In this document: positions 56,484 to 63,692 of the stretch, in pieces
Layout of the letters: each line of letters opens with the position of its first letter
Position numbering within the stretch: the stretch's first letter is position 1
The notes under the pieces: model-generated
Told to the model about the DNA's origin: nothing
Databases searched by the model: none
Seen by the model: the letters and a program-made list of their open reading frames with translations, nothing else
Translations under genes and position numbers: made by a program
Assembly (NCBI RefSeq): GCF_010448835.1
Contig: NZ_CP048409.1
Span: 3,108,001 to 3,172,000 of the forward strand
Direction: 5' to 3'
Length of the DNA stretch: 64,000 nt
Origin: Draconibacterium halophilum
GTDB lineage: Bacteria; Bacteroidota; Bacteroidia; Bacteroidales; Prolixibacteraceae

Positions 56484-57198
56484 AAATGGAGAAAATTCTA
56501 TTGAAAAAACAATAAAAAGTGTTCTTAACCAAAGCTATAAAAATATCGAGTACATTATTATTGATGGTTTGTCAACCGATAATACAGTAAAAAAAATAGA
56601 AAAATATTCAAGCATTTTAGCTTATTGGGAAAGCTCAGCAGACAAAGGAATTAGTGAGGCATTTAACAAAGGAATAAACCATGCTAGTGGTGAATATCTT
56701 CTTTTTTTAAATTCTGGCGATACCTTTTTTTCTAAAAATTCACTTGAAACATTTATAATAAACATAGGCATAAATAAAATTATAACCGGATTTTCAAAAT
56801 TTGGTAAATCCAAAATACCAAAACGAGTTTTAAGAAATAATGAACCATTATATAAAAAAGCCCTTGTTTCTCATCAATCTTCACTTGTCCATAAGGATGT
56901 TTTTAAAACAATTGGTAATTTTAACACCAATCTCGAAATAAGAATGGATTATGAGTTTTGGTTGCGTGCAATGAAATATTTTAACTTTACATTTATTGAT
57001 CATCCTTTAATAAATTATGAATGTAACGGGATTAGTGGAAAGAATCTTCGAAAGTATTATCTGGAAGAATTAACAATTAATAGAGTTCATCTTCCTAAGT
57101 CTGAATATTTAAAAAGATTGTCAATTCTTTTACCTGCGCTATTTCTTAGTATAATTAAAATCAAAGGAATAATAGATTTAATTCGAAAACATCTATGA
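56437..57198 (+). CDS. Glycosyltransferase, family 2
   Basis: This 253-residue protein is read from the ATG at 56437, since MKKKQHPLISIITIVKNG is the expected GT2 start; it overlaps the polymerase by 47 bases. It has the GT-A motifs VLNQSYKNIEYIIIDG, a GISEAFNKGINHASGEYL stretch and the metal-binding LNSGDTF (GD in place of DD). A late RMDYEFWLRAMKYF holds the acceptor-side ED-like motif. The WcaA-like subgroup adds a sugar in the cytoplasm. It overlaps the next gene by 4 bases (ATGA). Confidence 0.92.
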   Translation: MKKKQHPLISIITIVKNGENSIEKTIKSVLNQSYKNIEYIIIDGLSTDNTVKKIEKYSSILAYWESSADKGISEAFNKGINHASGEYLLFLNSGDTFFSKNSLETFIINIGINKIITGFSKFGKSKIPKRVLRNNEPLYKKALVSHQSSLVHKDVFKTIGNFNTNLEIRMDYEFWLRAMKYFNFTFIDHPLINYECNGISGKNLRKYYLEELTINRVHLPKSEYLKRLSILLPALFLSIIKIKGIIDLIRKHL

Positions 57199-58286
57199 AA
57201 ATATTATTTGATTATCGCATGCAAAGTTGGTCAGGAATAGGAACATATTCCAGAGAACTAATAAAACATATGAATACAGGCCCTAACAGTATAACGTTAT
57301 TAACAAATAAAAATATAGATTTTGAATCAAAAGTTAAAATAATAGAGACAGATTCCAAAATATTTAGCATTACAAATCAGCTAACTGTTAGGAAACACTT
57401 GAGAAAATTTGACATCTACCATTGCCCTCATTTTGTTTTTCCCATACTGTCAAGATTTAAAAACACCTTTGTAACCATCCATGATTTAATTCCCTTAAAA
57501 TTTCCAGAATTCTTCTCGAAAAGTTCTAGATTTTATATGTCTTTTTTTTTAACTATGTTAAAACAAGATAACAGTAAAAACATAATAACCGTTTCAAATC
57601 ATACAAAACAAGATTTGATTAATGATTATGGCCTTGATGAGAATAGAATATCAGTAATACCTAATGGAGTTAGTGATTTTTATAACACAAACATATCTGA
57701 AGATCAAAAAATATTTATAAGAAATAAATATTCTGAGGGTAAGAAATATATTCTATGTGTTGGAAATGTTAAGCCGCACAAAAACATAATCACACTGTTA
57801 AAAGCATTTCGAAATTTTAAAAAAGAATATAATTTAATAATAGTAGGCAACATATACAGTAATAGAGAGGAGGTCTTTTATTATATCAGAAAGAATAATC
57901 TTGAAAAAAACATTAAGTTTACAGGCTTTATTTCTGAGCTTGATAAAAAATTATTATATGTCGCTGCACATGTTTTTGTGTTTCCATCTCTTTATGAAGG
58001 TTTTGGTCTTCCCGCATTAGAATCAATGGCATGTGGCACACCTGTCATTGTATCCAAGACCTCATCACTTCCAGAAGTTGTGGGAGATTCTGGTTTGTAT
58101 TTTTCTCCAAAAGATGTAGATGAATTAGTTTATCGATTGACTGAATTACTTGATGATGACAATTTATACAAACAACTCGTAGGCAATGGCTTGCAAAATG
58201 TTAAAAAATTTTCTTGGGAACATAGTGCAGAGCAAACAATTGAACTTTATAAAAATAGAATCAAGTATGAAGATACTCCAAATTAA
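57195..58286 (+). CDS. Glycosyltransferase, family 4
   Basis: This 363-residue GT-B enzyme starts KILFDYRMQSWSGIGTYSRE and has the mannosyl/rhamnosyl-type middle FVTIHDLIPLKFPEFFS and VSNHTKQDLINDYGL, IPNGVSDFY, and the donor site PSLYEGFGLPALESMACGTPV followed by SLPEVVGDSGLYF. It is a WbaZ/mannosyltransferase-like member. It overlaps the previous gene by 4 bases and the next by 20, so translation is coupled. It adds one sugar to the repeat unit. Confidence 0.94.
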   Translation: MKILFDYRMQSWSGIGTYSRELIKHMNTGPNSITLLTNKNIDFESKVKIIETDSKIFSITNQLTVRKHLRKFDIYHCPHFVFPILSRFKNTFVTIHDLIPLKFPEFFSKSSRFYMSFFLTMLKQDNSKNIITVSNHTKQDLINDYGLDENRISVIPNGVSDFYNTNISEDQKIFIRNKYSEGKKYILCVGNVKPHKNIITLLKAFRNFKKEYNLIIVGNIYSNREEVFYYIRKNNLEKNIKFTGFISELDKKLLYVAAHVFVFPSLYEGFGLPALESMACGTPVIVSKTSSLPEVVGDSGLYFSPKDVDELVYRLTELLDDDNLYKQLVGNGLQNVKKFSWEHSAEQTIELYKNRIKYEDTPN

Positions 58287-59361
58287 TAAGTTCTATTTCC
58301 CTGATTTAGGAGGAATTGAAACTATTGTCCAACAATACGCAGAGTATTTAAATAAATGGGACAATGTAACTGTATTATGCATTAATAAAAATTTTACTTT
58401 TAAAACTAAAATAGAGATAATAAATGATGTGAATATTATAAGGTGCTCTTCATTTGGCACTTTTCTTTCTATGCCGATTTCAATATCATTTTTTATCTAT
58501 TTTATTAAAGAATATTTGAAAGCTGATATAACACATTTTCACGAACCATTTCCAATTGCATCATTACTTTCGCCTTTTCTTTCAAAAAATAAAAAACATA
58601 TTATCACCTGGCATAGTGATATTATTAAGCAAAAATCATTAAAAAAGATCATCGAATTTTTCCAATCAAAACTTTGTGAAAAATCTTCAATCATATTAAC
58701 GACATCTCCCCAACTATTAGAATTTTCTTCAGTAATATCAAAATTTAAAGAAAAAGTAAAAATTCTTCCCCTATCAATTGATGAGCAAAAATATATTCCT
58801 CAAAACCTGTCAATTAATCAAGAAGAATATATTCTTTATCTGGGCCGTTTATCATATTACAAAGGAATTCATATATTATTAGAGGCATATGCAAAGTGCC
58901 AATCTAGCATAAAGTTAAAAATTATTGGTGATGGAGACTCAGAAATTATCAAATTGATTAATAACTATAAATTAAAAGAAAATAAAAAAATAGAGTTCAT
59001 AAACGATTTTGTATCAGAAGAAAATAAAAAATACATTCTTCAACACTGCCTCTTTTTTGTTTTTCCATCAAATGCACCAAGTGAAGCATTTGGTATTATT
59101 CAGTTAGAAGCAATGATTTTTAATAAGCCTGTAATAAATACCAATCTTGATACTGGTGTGCCATTCGTTAGTGTTCATGACAAAACTGGAATCACAGTCG
59201 AACAAAACAATTCAGAAAGTCTAGCTAACGCAATAGATAAATTGTCTTTTGATGCTAATTATAGGCAACTACTAGGTAATAATGCAAAAAAAAGAGTCTT
59301 GAAATATTTTTCAAATTCTTTAGTGCTCCCCAAACTACATAAGATCTATGAAAAACTATAA
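58267..59361 (+). CDS. Glycosyltransferase, family 4
   Basis: This 364-residue enzyme is read from ATG 58267, where MKILQINKFYFPDLGGIE is the common GT4 start; the longer frame only covers the end of the previous gene. The N-terminal GGIE loop, ITHFHEPFPIASL and ITWHSDIIKQK, the middle YLGRLSYYKGIHILLEAY and the donor site PSNAPSEAFGIIQLEAM are all present. Its last 14 bases overlap the next gene, where GC content rises sharply. Confidence 0.93.
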   Translation: MKILQINKFYFPDLGGIETIVQQYAEYLNKWDNVTVLCINKNFTFKTKIEIINDVNIIRCSSFGTFLSMPISISFFIYFIKEYLKADITHFHEPFPIASLLSPFLSKNKKHIITWHSDIIKQKSLKKIIEFFQSKLCEKSSIILTTSPQLLEFSSVISKFKEKVKILPLSIDEQKYIPQNLSINQEEYILYLGRLSYYKGIHILLEAYAKCQSSIKLKIIGDGDSEIIKLINNYKLKENKKIEFINDFVSEENKKYILQHCLFFVFPSNAPSEAFGIIQLEAMIFNKPVINTNLDTGVPFVSVHDKTGITVEQNNSESLANAIDKLSFDANYRQLLGNNAKKRVLKYFSNSLVLPKLHKIYEKL

Positions 59362-60349
59362 AAATATGCTATTCATCGGTGCTTCGGGCTTTGTAGGGAC
59401 CCGCTTAACCGATCTAGTTAAAGAAGAATTTCATCTCAAAATATTTGACAAGCAACAAAGCCCATTTTTCCCGAAGCTCACTACTCTTGGCGATGTGAGG
59501 GATCAGGAACAGTTAGATCAATCTTTAGCTGGCCAGGAAGCTGTGGTCCTATTGGCCGCAGAACACCGGGATGATGTCTCCCCCACTTCGCTATATTACG
59601 ATGTGAATGTGCAGGGTACTCGCAACGTACTGGATGCGATGGACAAAAACGGGGTGAAGAAAATCATCTTTACCAGTTCCGTTGCCGTTTATGGACTGAA
59701 TAAAACCAATCCCAACGAAAGCCACCCCGCCGATCCCTTTAACCACTATGGTAAAAGCAAATGGCAAGCAGAAGAAGTTTTGCGCGAATGGTACAATAAA
59801 GATCCGGAGAAACGGTCGTTAACAATTATTCGCCCAACAGTAATCTTTGGCGAACGCAACCGGGGCAACGTGTATAATTTGCTCAAACAAATTGCCTCTG
59901 GCAAATTTTTAATGGTTGGCAAGGGGACCAATTACAAATCGATGGCCTATGTAGGTAATATTGCCGCTTTTATCAAATACCATCTAAAAAACTCATCTCC
60001 AGGATACAGAGTATTCAACTACATCGACAAGCCCGATTTGAATATGAACGATTTGGTAGCTCAGGTGGAAGAAAGTCTGAACAAAAAAATTCCGGCAACA
60101 CATTTCCCCTATTGGTTGGGTATGTTAGGAGGATTTGGTTTTGATGTGCTCAGTAAAATCACCGGCAAAAAATTTGCAGTAAGCTCTGTTCGTGTTAAAA
60201 AGTTTTGTGCCACCACCCAGTTTGATGCATCAAGAGCGCATAGTTGCGGGTTTAAAGCGCCCTACACATTATCGCAAGGCCTCCACAACACCCTGCACTA
60301 CGAGTTCATCAAAAAACAAAAAGATGGGATTACGTTTGAGTCGGAATAA
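59348..60349 (+). CDS. NAD-dependent epimerase/dehydratase (locus-closing)
   Basis: This 333-residue extended SDR has GASGFVGTRLTDL near the start, the Ser/Tyr/Lys triad in TSSVAVYG and HYGKSKWQAE, and IIRPTVIFGERNRGN. It is likely a nucleotide-sugar or lipid-linked-sugar epimerase (UDP-N-acetylglucosamine 4-epimerase/QuiC-like). Base composition is clearly higher in GC than the core genes before it, although it overlaps the preceding gene by 14 bases. It probably belongs to the conserved end of the locus. An initiating sugar transferase, expected next, is missing in this window. Confidence 0.92.
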   Translation: MKNYKNMLFIGASGFVGTRLTDLVKEEFHLKIFDKQQSPFFPKLTTLGDVRDQEQLDQSLAGQEAVVLLAAEHRDDVSPTSLYYDVNVQGTRNVLDAMDKNGVKKIIFTSSVAVYGLNKTNPNESHPADPFNHYGKSKWQAEEVLREWYNKDPEKRSLTIIRPTVIFGERNRGNVYNLLKQIASGKFLMVGKGTNYKSMAYVGNIAAFIKYHLKNSSPGYRVFNYIDKPDLNMNDLVAQVEESLNKKIPATHFPYWLGMLGGFGFDVLSKITGKKFAVSSVRVKKFCATTQFDASRAHSCGFKAPYTLSQGLHNTLHYEFIKKQKDGITFESE

Positions 60350-60372
60350 AGCCGATGGCCGGGATTTAACCC

Positions 60373-60400
60373 CGCTACCGCGCGAATTGCTTCGCGTGGT
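60373..60400 (+). repeat. REP hairpin 1
   Basis: CGCTACCGCGCGAATTGCTT followed by CGCGTGGT: CGCGAA pairs with TTCGCG, extended by CC/GG. It has the same form as the REPs around the RAYT gene. Confidence 0.8.
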
Positions 60401-60516
60401 GATTAAACAAGGCCCCACTGCCCCTAGTTTGCCACAAAGGATTAATATCCTGGCGTTTATAACGACATTAGAAATTTAGCCTTGAACAACGAATGGTTAA
60501 TTGCGGCGCAAACCGC

Positions 60517-60544
60517 CGCTGCCGCGCGAATCCCTTCGCGTGGT
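60517..60544 (+). repeat. REP hairpin 2
   Basis: CGCTGCCGCGCGAATCCCTT then CGCGTGGT. It lies before the truncated RAYT, exactly as the REP at 62625 lies before the intact gene; the next 100 bases are also identical in both. Confidence 0.85.
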
Positions 60545-60608
60545 TTAGCGAAAGGCTAAGATCTTCTTAGAGTTATTGTACTATTACAATCCTGAAATAA
60601 AAAACGAC

Positions 60609-60806
60609 ATGAGTCGTAACTATAAGTTCCATAATCCCGATGGTGTTTACCCTGTGAAATAACGCTGTGCGTTAAATCTATGATTTATTTCACAGGGTAA
60701 ATTTTGTCTCATTTGCAGTTGAAGGTTGGGTAGATGTTTTTACACGCAATGAATACAAAAGTATTCTTATAGATAACCTGAAATATTGCCAGGAACAAAA
60801 CACCAC
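60609..60806 (+). pseudogene. Truncated RAYT transposase copy
   Basis: It starts MSRNYKFHNPDGV as does the intact RAYT at 62717. It is then cut by a 56-bp palindromic insertion and resumes (FCLICS-like in frame 1; by homology FVSFAVEGWVDVFTRNEYKS) to about CQEQN, where the match stops and a minisatellite begins. The upstream 127 bases (60519-60645) are identical to 62627-62753, while the part after the insertion is only about 75 percent identical, so the copy is mosaic. Confidence 0.82.
60646..60701. mobile_element. 56-bp palindromic mini-element
   Basis: TTTACCCTGTGAAATAA at the left end is the exact reverse complement of TTATTTCACAGGGTAAA at the right end (17 bp), with a 22-base centre. 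It splits the RAYT relic. Confidence 0.82.
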
Positions 60807-60811
60807 CAAAC

Positions 60812-61104
60812 CTCCGGTGAAGCAAAGAAATAACCCGGGGAACGGCAAAAGCCCCCTGTGGAGCAAGAGAAATTGCCGGGGAGAGCTCACCACCACCCGG
60901 GGAACAACAAAAATTGCCCGGGGAACCCTTAATTTCGCCAGTGAGCGCAAAAAAGTGTTCGGGGAAGACATATCGGCATCGGTGAGCAGAAAAATAACGT
61001 CGGGGAAAGCTCAACCGCTTTGGTGAGCACAGAAAATTGGCCGGGGAAAGGGCTGAAAAGCCGGTGGGCATAAAAAAGCCCCGGGGAAGGGTCAAACCTA
61101 CCTC
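60812..61104 (+). repeat. 41-bp minisatellite, seven degenerate units
   Basis: GGTGAGCA-like starts fall at 60816, 60858, 60899, 60940, 60981, 61022 and 61063, and CGGGGAA cores at 60837, 60877, 60919, 60960, 61001, 61042 and 61082. The period is 40-42, mostly exactly 41. Because 41 is not a multiple of three, a protein repeat is unlikely. Each unit has two GGnGA half-sites about 20 bases apart. It begins where the RAYT homology ends. Confidence 0.85.
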
Positions 61105-61222
61105 GGGACTAGTCGTACCAATTGTTATACAAAATGCAGCTTCAGCAAATTTTGTATTTACAATGGTTGATACCGATAGAAATACTTTCTCATCGGTATA
61201 AAATCAAGGGTTTCAAAATATA

Positions 61223-61909
61223 CTATAATTTATACCTGTCCCTTTTGTCGTCGTCTTTCCAGAATACGTACCGGCCATATTCACGGATGGTACTGTCTAC
61301 CTGGTTTAATAAGGTAAAAGCTTTGTCGCGTAACACTTTGGTTTCACTGCTTTCATCGCCGGAACCATTAACAGCCGCCAGTAGTTCCGACATACGATGC
61401 GAAACCGTGCGCGCCTGAGGAAGTAAATCCATTTCAAAATTAATGGCAACCAGTGGTTCAGGATTTTTTTCGCCCAAGATGGCTGCTTCTACTAAGTCCT
61501 GTACCATATCGGCATTACTGCCACCTTCGCGAATACGCGTAACCTTATTTAAAAGGTCTTCGCGATTCCGGTAGGCAAAAGAATAATGATGCAACAATTC
61601 ATCACGCAATGCAAAAGCCTGTGGCGATTCTTCGTTCCATTGAATCCTGGCCTCTTTACGTGCCCGGTATTCACTCATCCATTCGGCCTGGCAGTAACGC
61701 AAAGCCCCGCTCAATGTCGTCAGTTTTGGAATCAAAGTAACATCGAGTCCGCCACCGGCCAGTGCTTCACTGTCTTCGGCAGCATCAACGGCCAGTGTTT
61801 CGGTTCGTTCAACAATTTCGTCCACCGGACGATTAGGAGTCTTTACATTTTCCATCGGAACATTTTGAATTTCATCGCTCAACTGTTCAAAATCTTCTTG
61901 ATAACTCAT
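61223..61909 (-). CDS. Hypothetical protein, 228 aa
   Basis: I do not recognise the family. The product starts MSYQEDFEQLSDEIQNVPME, is strongly charged and mainly helical (DVTLIPKLTTLSGALRYCQ, LRDELLHHYSFAYRNREDLL, VSHRMSELLAAVNGSG, VLRDKAFTLLNQVDSTIREY) and ends in a basic stretch (KDDDKRDRYKL). No signal peptide or membrane helix is present; it is a cytoplasmic protein. Codon use and GC match the housekeeping genes, so it is a real gene, with ATG at 61909. It is isolated between the minisatellite and the REP area. Confidence 0.75.
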   Translation of the reverse strand: MSYQEDFEQLSDEIQNVPMENVKTPNRPVDEIVERTETLAVDAAEDSEALAGGGLDVTLIPKLTTLSGALRYCQAEWMSEYRARKEARIQWNEESPQAFALRDELLHHYSFAYRNREDLLNKVTRIREGGSNADMVQDLVEAAILGEKNPEPLVAINFEMDLLPQARTVSHRMSELLAAVNGSGDESSETKVLRDKAFTLLNQVDSTIREYGRYVFWKDDDKRDRYKL

Positions 61910-62448
61910 TGTAATAATAAATTATATGATATATTGTCAATGCTCCGTCGGCCTCTTCTGGCCTTTCCGGGATTCGAAAACTTTTGGATGGGTAGATGAC
62001 GAGCCGGCGGTTTACATTTAGAATATTTTCCACAAGTTAAGAAACATAGGTTTATTACACCAAATTTATGTTTGGAAAAAATCACAATTTAGAATAGTTT
62101 TTAATAATATCTCGTTTGTTAAACAGTTATATCCACCGCTACCGCGCGAATCCTTTCGCGTGGTCTTAAACTACCACTACCACTACTCCCCCTCGTTTGC
62201 AACGAGGGGTTCGTATTCCGTCGTTTATAACGGCAATGAAAGGCAATTCTAAAATTGTAAACAAAAACAGATTGCGTCGTCTCCGTCAGCTGACGGATCC
62301 TCGCAAAGACCATACGAAATACGAATAACGGCGGCGCAAAACAAGCAGTATTAAGGCACAATACACACCGCGCCGCCATACGTTAACCGGATATTCGTCA
62401 TTGGCAGAGTTTACCATTTTTTTGAATGGCATAATGAAAGAATGACAG

Positions 62449-62484
62449 AGATGCTGAATCCGTCAGCTGACGGACAGCATGACG
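62449..62484 (-). repeat. GTCA-hairpin-TCT repeat with CCGTCAGCTGACGG loop
   Basis: On the minus strand: CGTCATGCTG, then the palindrome, then CAGCATCT. It is the GTCA family with a second palindrome in the loop. Confidence 0.75.
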
Positions 62485-62516
62485 TACCTGGTTATGTTTG
62501 CAATACGTGTTAAGAA

Positions 62517-62545
62517 CGTCACCCTGAACTCGTTTCAGGGTCTTA
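62517..62545 (+). repeat. GTCA-hairpin-TCT repeat (CCCTGAA stem)
   Basis: CGTCA, CCCTGAActcgtTTCAGGG, TCTTA. The stem differs from the copy at 35089 by paired changes. Confidence 0.8.
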
Positions 62546-62624
62546 CATAGCTACCGCGAATCCCTTCGCGTGGTGATAAAACCAGGGTCGTATTATTGCG
62601 GCGCAAACAACAGGCAAGCTCCGG

Positions 62625-62652
62625 CGCTGCCGCGCGAATCCCTTCGCGTGGT
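62625..62652 (+). repeat. REP hairpin before RAYT
   Basis: CGCTGCCGCGCGAATCCCTT then CGCGTGGT, 65 bases before the RAYT start. It forms an inverted pair with 63281-63308. Confidence 0.9.
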
Positions 62653-62716
62653 TTAGCGAAAGGCTAAGATCTTCTTAGAGTTATTGTACTATTACAATCC
62701 TGAAATAAAAAACGAC

Positions 62717-63274
62717 ATGAGTCGTAACTATAAGTTCCATAATCCCGATGGTGTATATTTTGTCAGCTTTGCAGTTGTCAACTGGTTGGATGTTTTTATC
62801 AGGAATGAATACAAGAATATTATACTCGATAGTTTAAGCTTTTGTCAGAAAAACAAAGGCATGGAAATATTTGCATGGTGTATAATGACTAGTCATGTGC
62901 ATTTAGTTTTCAGGAGTGATAAAGATGAAGTTAAGCCAGAACAGTTATTAGGAGACTTCAAGCAGTTTACAAGTAATGCTATAGTAAAAGCAATAAAAGA
63001 AAACCCACAAGAAAGCCGAAAAGATATTTTACTTGAACACTTTCAAAAAGCTGGGGCAATGGCATCAAATGTAAGTAAGAATCAATTCTGGAGACATGAC
63101 AATAAACCAATTGAATTATGGAGCAATAAAGTGATCGATGAAAAAATTAACTACATTCACCAAAATCCAGTAGAAGAAGGATTAGTTTTTCGAGCAGAAG
63201 ATTATAGGTATAGTAGCGCAATAGATTATTCCGGAGAAAAAGGATTATTAAAGAATATAATTGTAGTTAAATAA
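62717..63274 (+). CDS. REP-associated tyrosine transposase (RAYT)
   Basis: This 185-residue Y1 transposase (IS200-like) is read from ATG 62717 (MSRNYKFHNPDGVYFVSFAV); an upstream start at 62684 is possible. The metal site is the His-x-His in TSHVHLVFRS. The conserved helix QLLGDFKQFTSNAIVKAI and the C-terminal FWRHDNKPIELWS and YIHQNPVEEGLVFRAEDYRYSSA are typical RAYT features. It acts on REP hairpins as single-strand DNA. It sits between an inverted pair of REPs (62625 and 63281), the classic self-flanked arrangement. A truncated copy lies at 60609. Confidence 0.94.
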   Translation: MSRNYKFHNPDGVYFVSFAVVNWLDVFIRNEYKNIILDSLSFCQKNKGMEIFAWCIMTSHVHLVFRSDKDEVKPEQLLGDFKQFTSNAIVKAIKENPQESRKDILLEHFQKAGAMASNVSKNQFWRHDNKPIELWSNKVIDEKINYIHQNPVEEGLVFRAEDYRYSSAIDYSGEKGLLKNIIVVK

Positions 63275-63280
63275 CTACAA

Positions 63281-63308
63281 ACCACGCGAAAGGATTCGCG
63301 CGGCAGCG
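63281..63308 (-). repeat. REP hairpin after RAYT (inverted)
   Basis: ACCACGCGAAAGGATTCGCG then CGGCAGCG is the reverse complement of the upstream REP with small loop changes. Confidence 0.9.
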
Positions 63309-63390
63309 AAGGATGTTCCGGTTCCAAAAATAGAATTGCTTTCAGCAAGCAATAATGTAAAGCAAAAACACAAAAAACACAAAAAATACT

Positions 63391-63398
63391 TATTTTTG
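63391..63398 (+). promoter_or_regulatory. -7 box TATTTTTG just before the nucleotidyltransferase gene
   Basis: A perfect TAnnTTTG box, only 4 bases before the ATG at 63403, would give a leaderless transcript, as proposed for the PAP2 gene. Confidence 0.45.
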
Positions 63399-63402
63399 AC
63401 TT

Positions 63403-63690
63403 ATGCGATTAAAGCCTGAAATACGAGAATTCCTAAAAGATACAGCAAATACATTGTTCCCGGGAACAGATGTATATCTTTTTGGATCAAGGCTTAACGA
63501 CAATCTAAAAGGTGGAGACATCGACATCTTGCTTTTATCCAATTCGAAAATCGATTCACGAAAATTACGAAAATTCCGAATAGCCTTTTTTAAAAAATTT
63601 GGTTGGCAAAAGATTGATTTGGTCAACTTTACCAAAAAAGAAGACTCGAGCTTTAAACGATTGATTTTAAAAGATGCTCAAACTATTTAA
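63403..63690 (+). CDS. MNT-type nucleotidyltransferase (putative antitoxin)
   Basis: This 95-residue minimal nucleotidyltransferase has the motif FGSRLNDNLKGGDIDILLLS, with Gly-Ser at 28-29 and the catalytic Asp pair at 39 and 41, and a third acidic site near DLVNF. MNT proteins are paired with HEPN toxins, which they neutralise by adding AMP groups to a Tyr in the RNase motif. The next gene starts two bases after its stop, as expected for such a pair. The HEPN identity of the partner is not certain. Confidence 0.88.
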   Translation: MRLKPEIREFLKDTANTLFPGTDVYLFGSRLNDNLKGGDIDILLLSNSKIDSRKLRKFRIAFFKKFGWQKIDLVNFTKKEDSSFKRLILKDAQTI

Positions 63691-63692
63691 GC

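Larger units (their letters stand above)
61910..62624. other. Intergenic region with three kinds of hairpin repeat
   Basis: There is no gene here. It holds REPs at 62137-62164 and 62550-62574 (the latter shortened by two bases), GTCA-hairpin-TCT repeats at 62449-62484 (minus orientation) and 62517-62545, and two copies of the palindrome CCGTCAGCTGACGG (near 62285 and 62460). The text CGTTTATAACG near 62222 recurs from 60456. Confidence 0.75.

Noticed and set aside
60709..61095. Minus-strand open frame over the minisatellite with a seeming 13-14-residue repeat
   Set aside because: The DNA period is 41, not a multiple of three, so the frame shifts from unit to unit; the protein pattern is a by-product.
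60812..61104. CRISPR array
   Set aside because: The units are degenerate throughout and there is no constant repeat with unique spacers; no cas gene is near.
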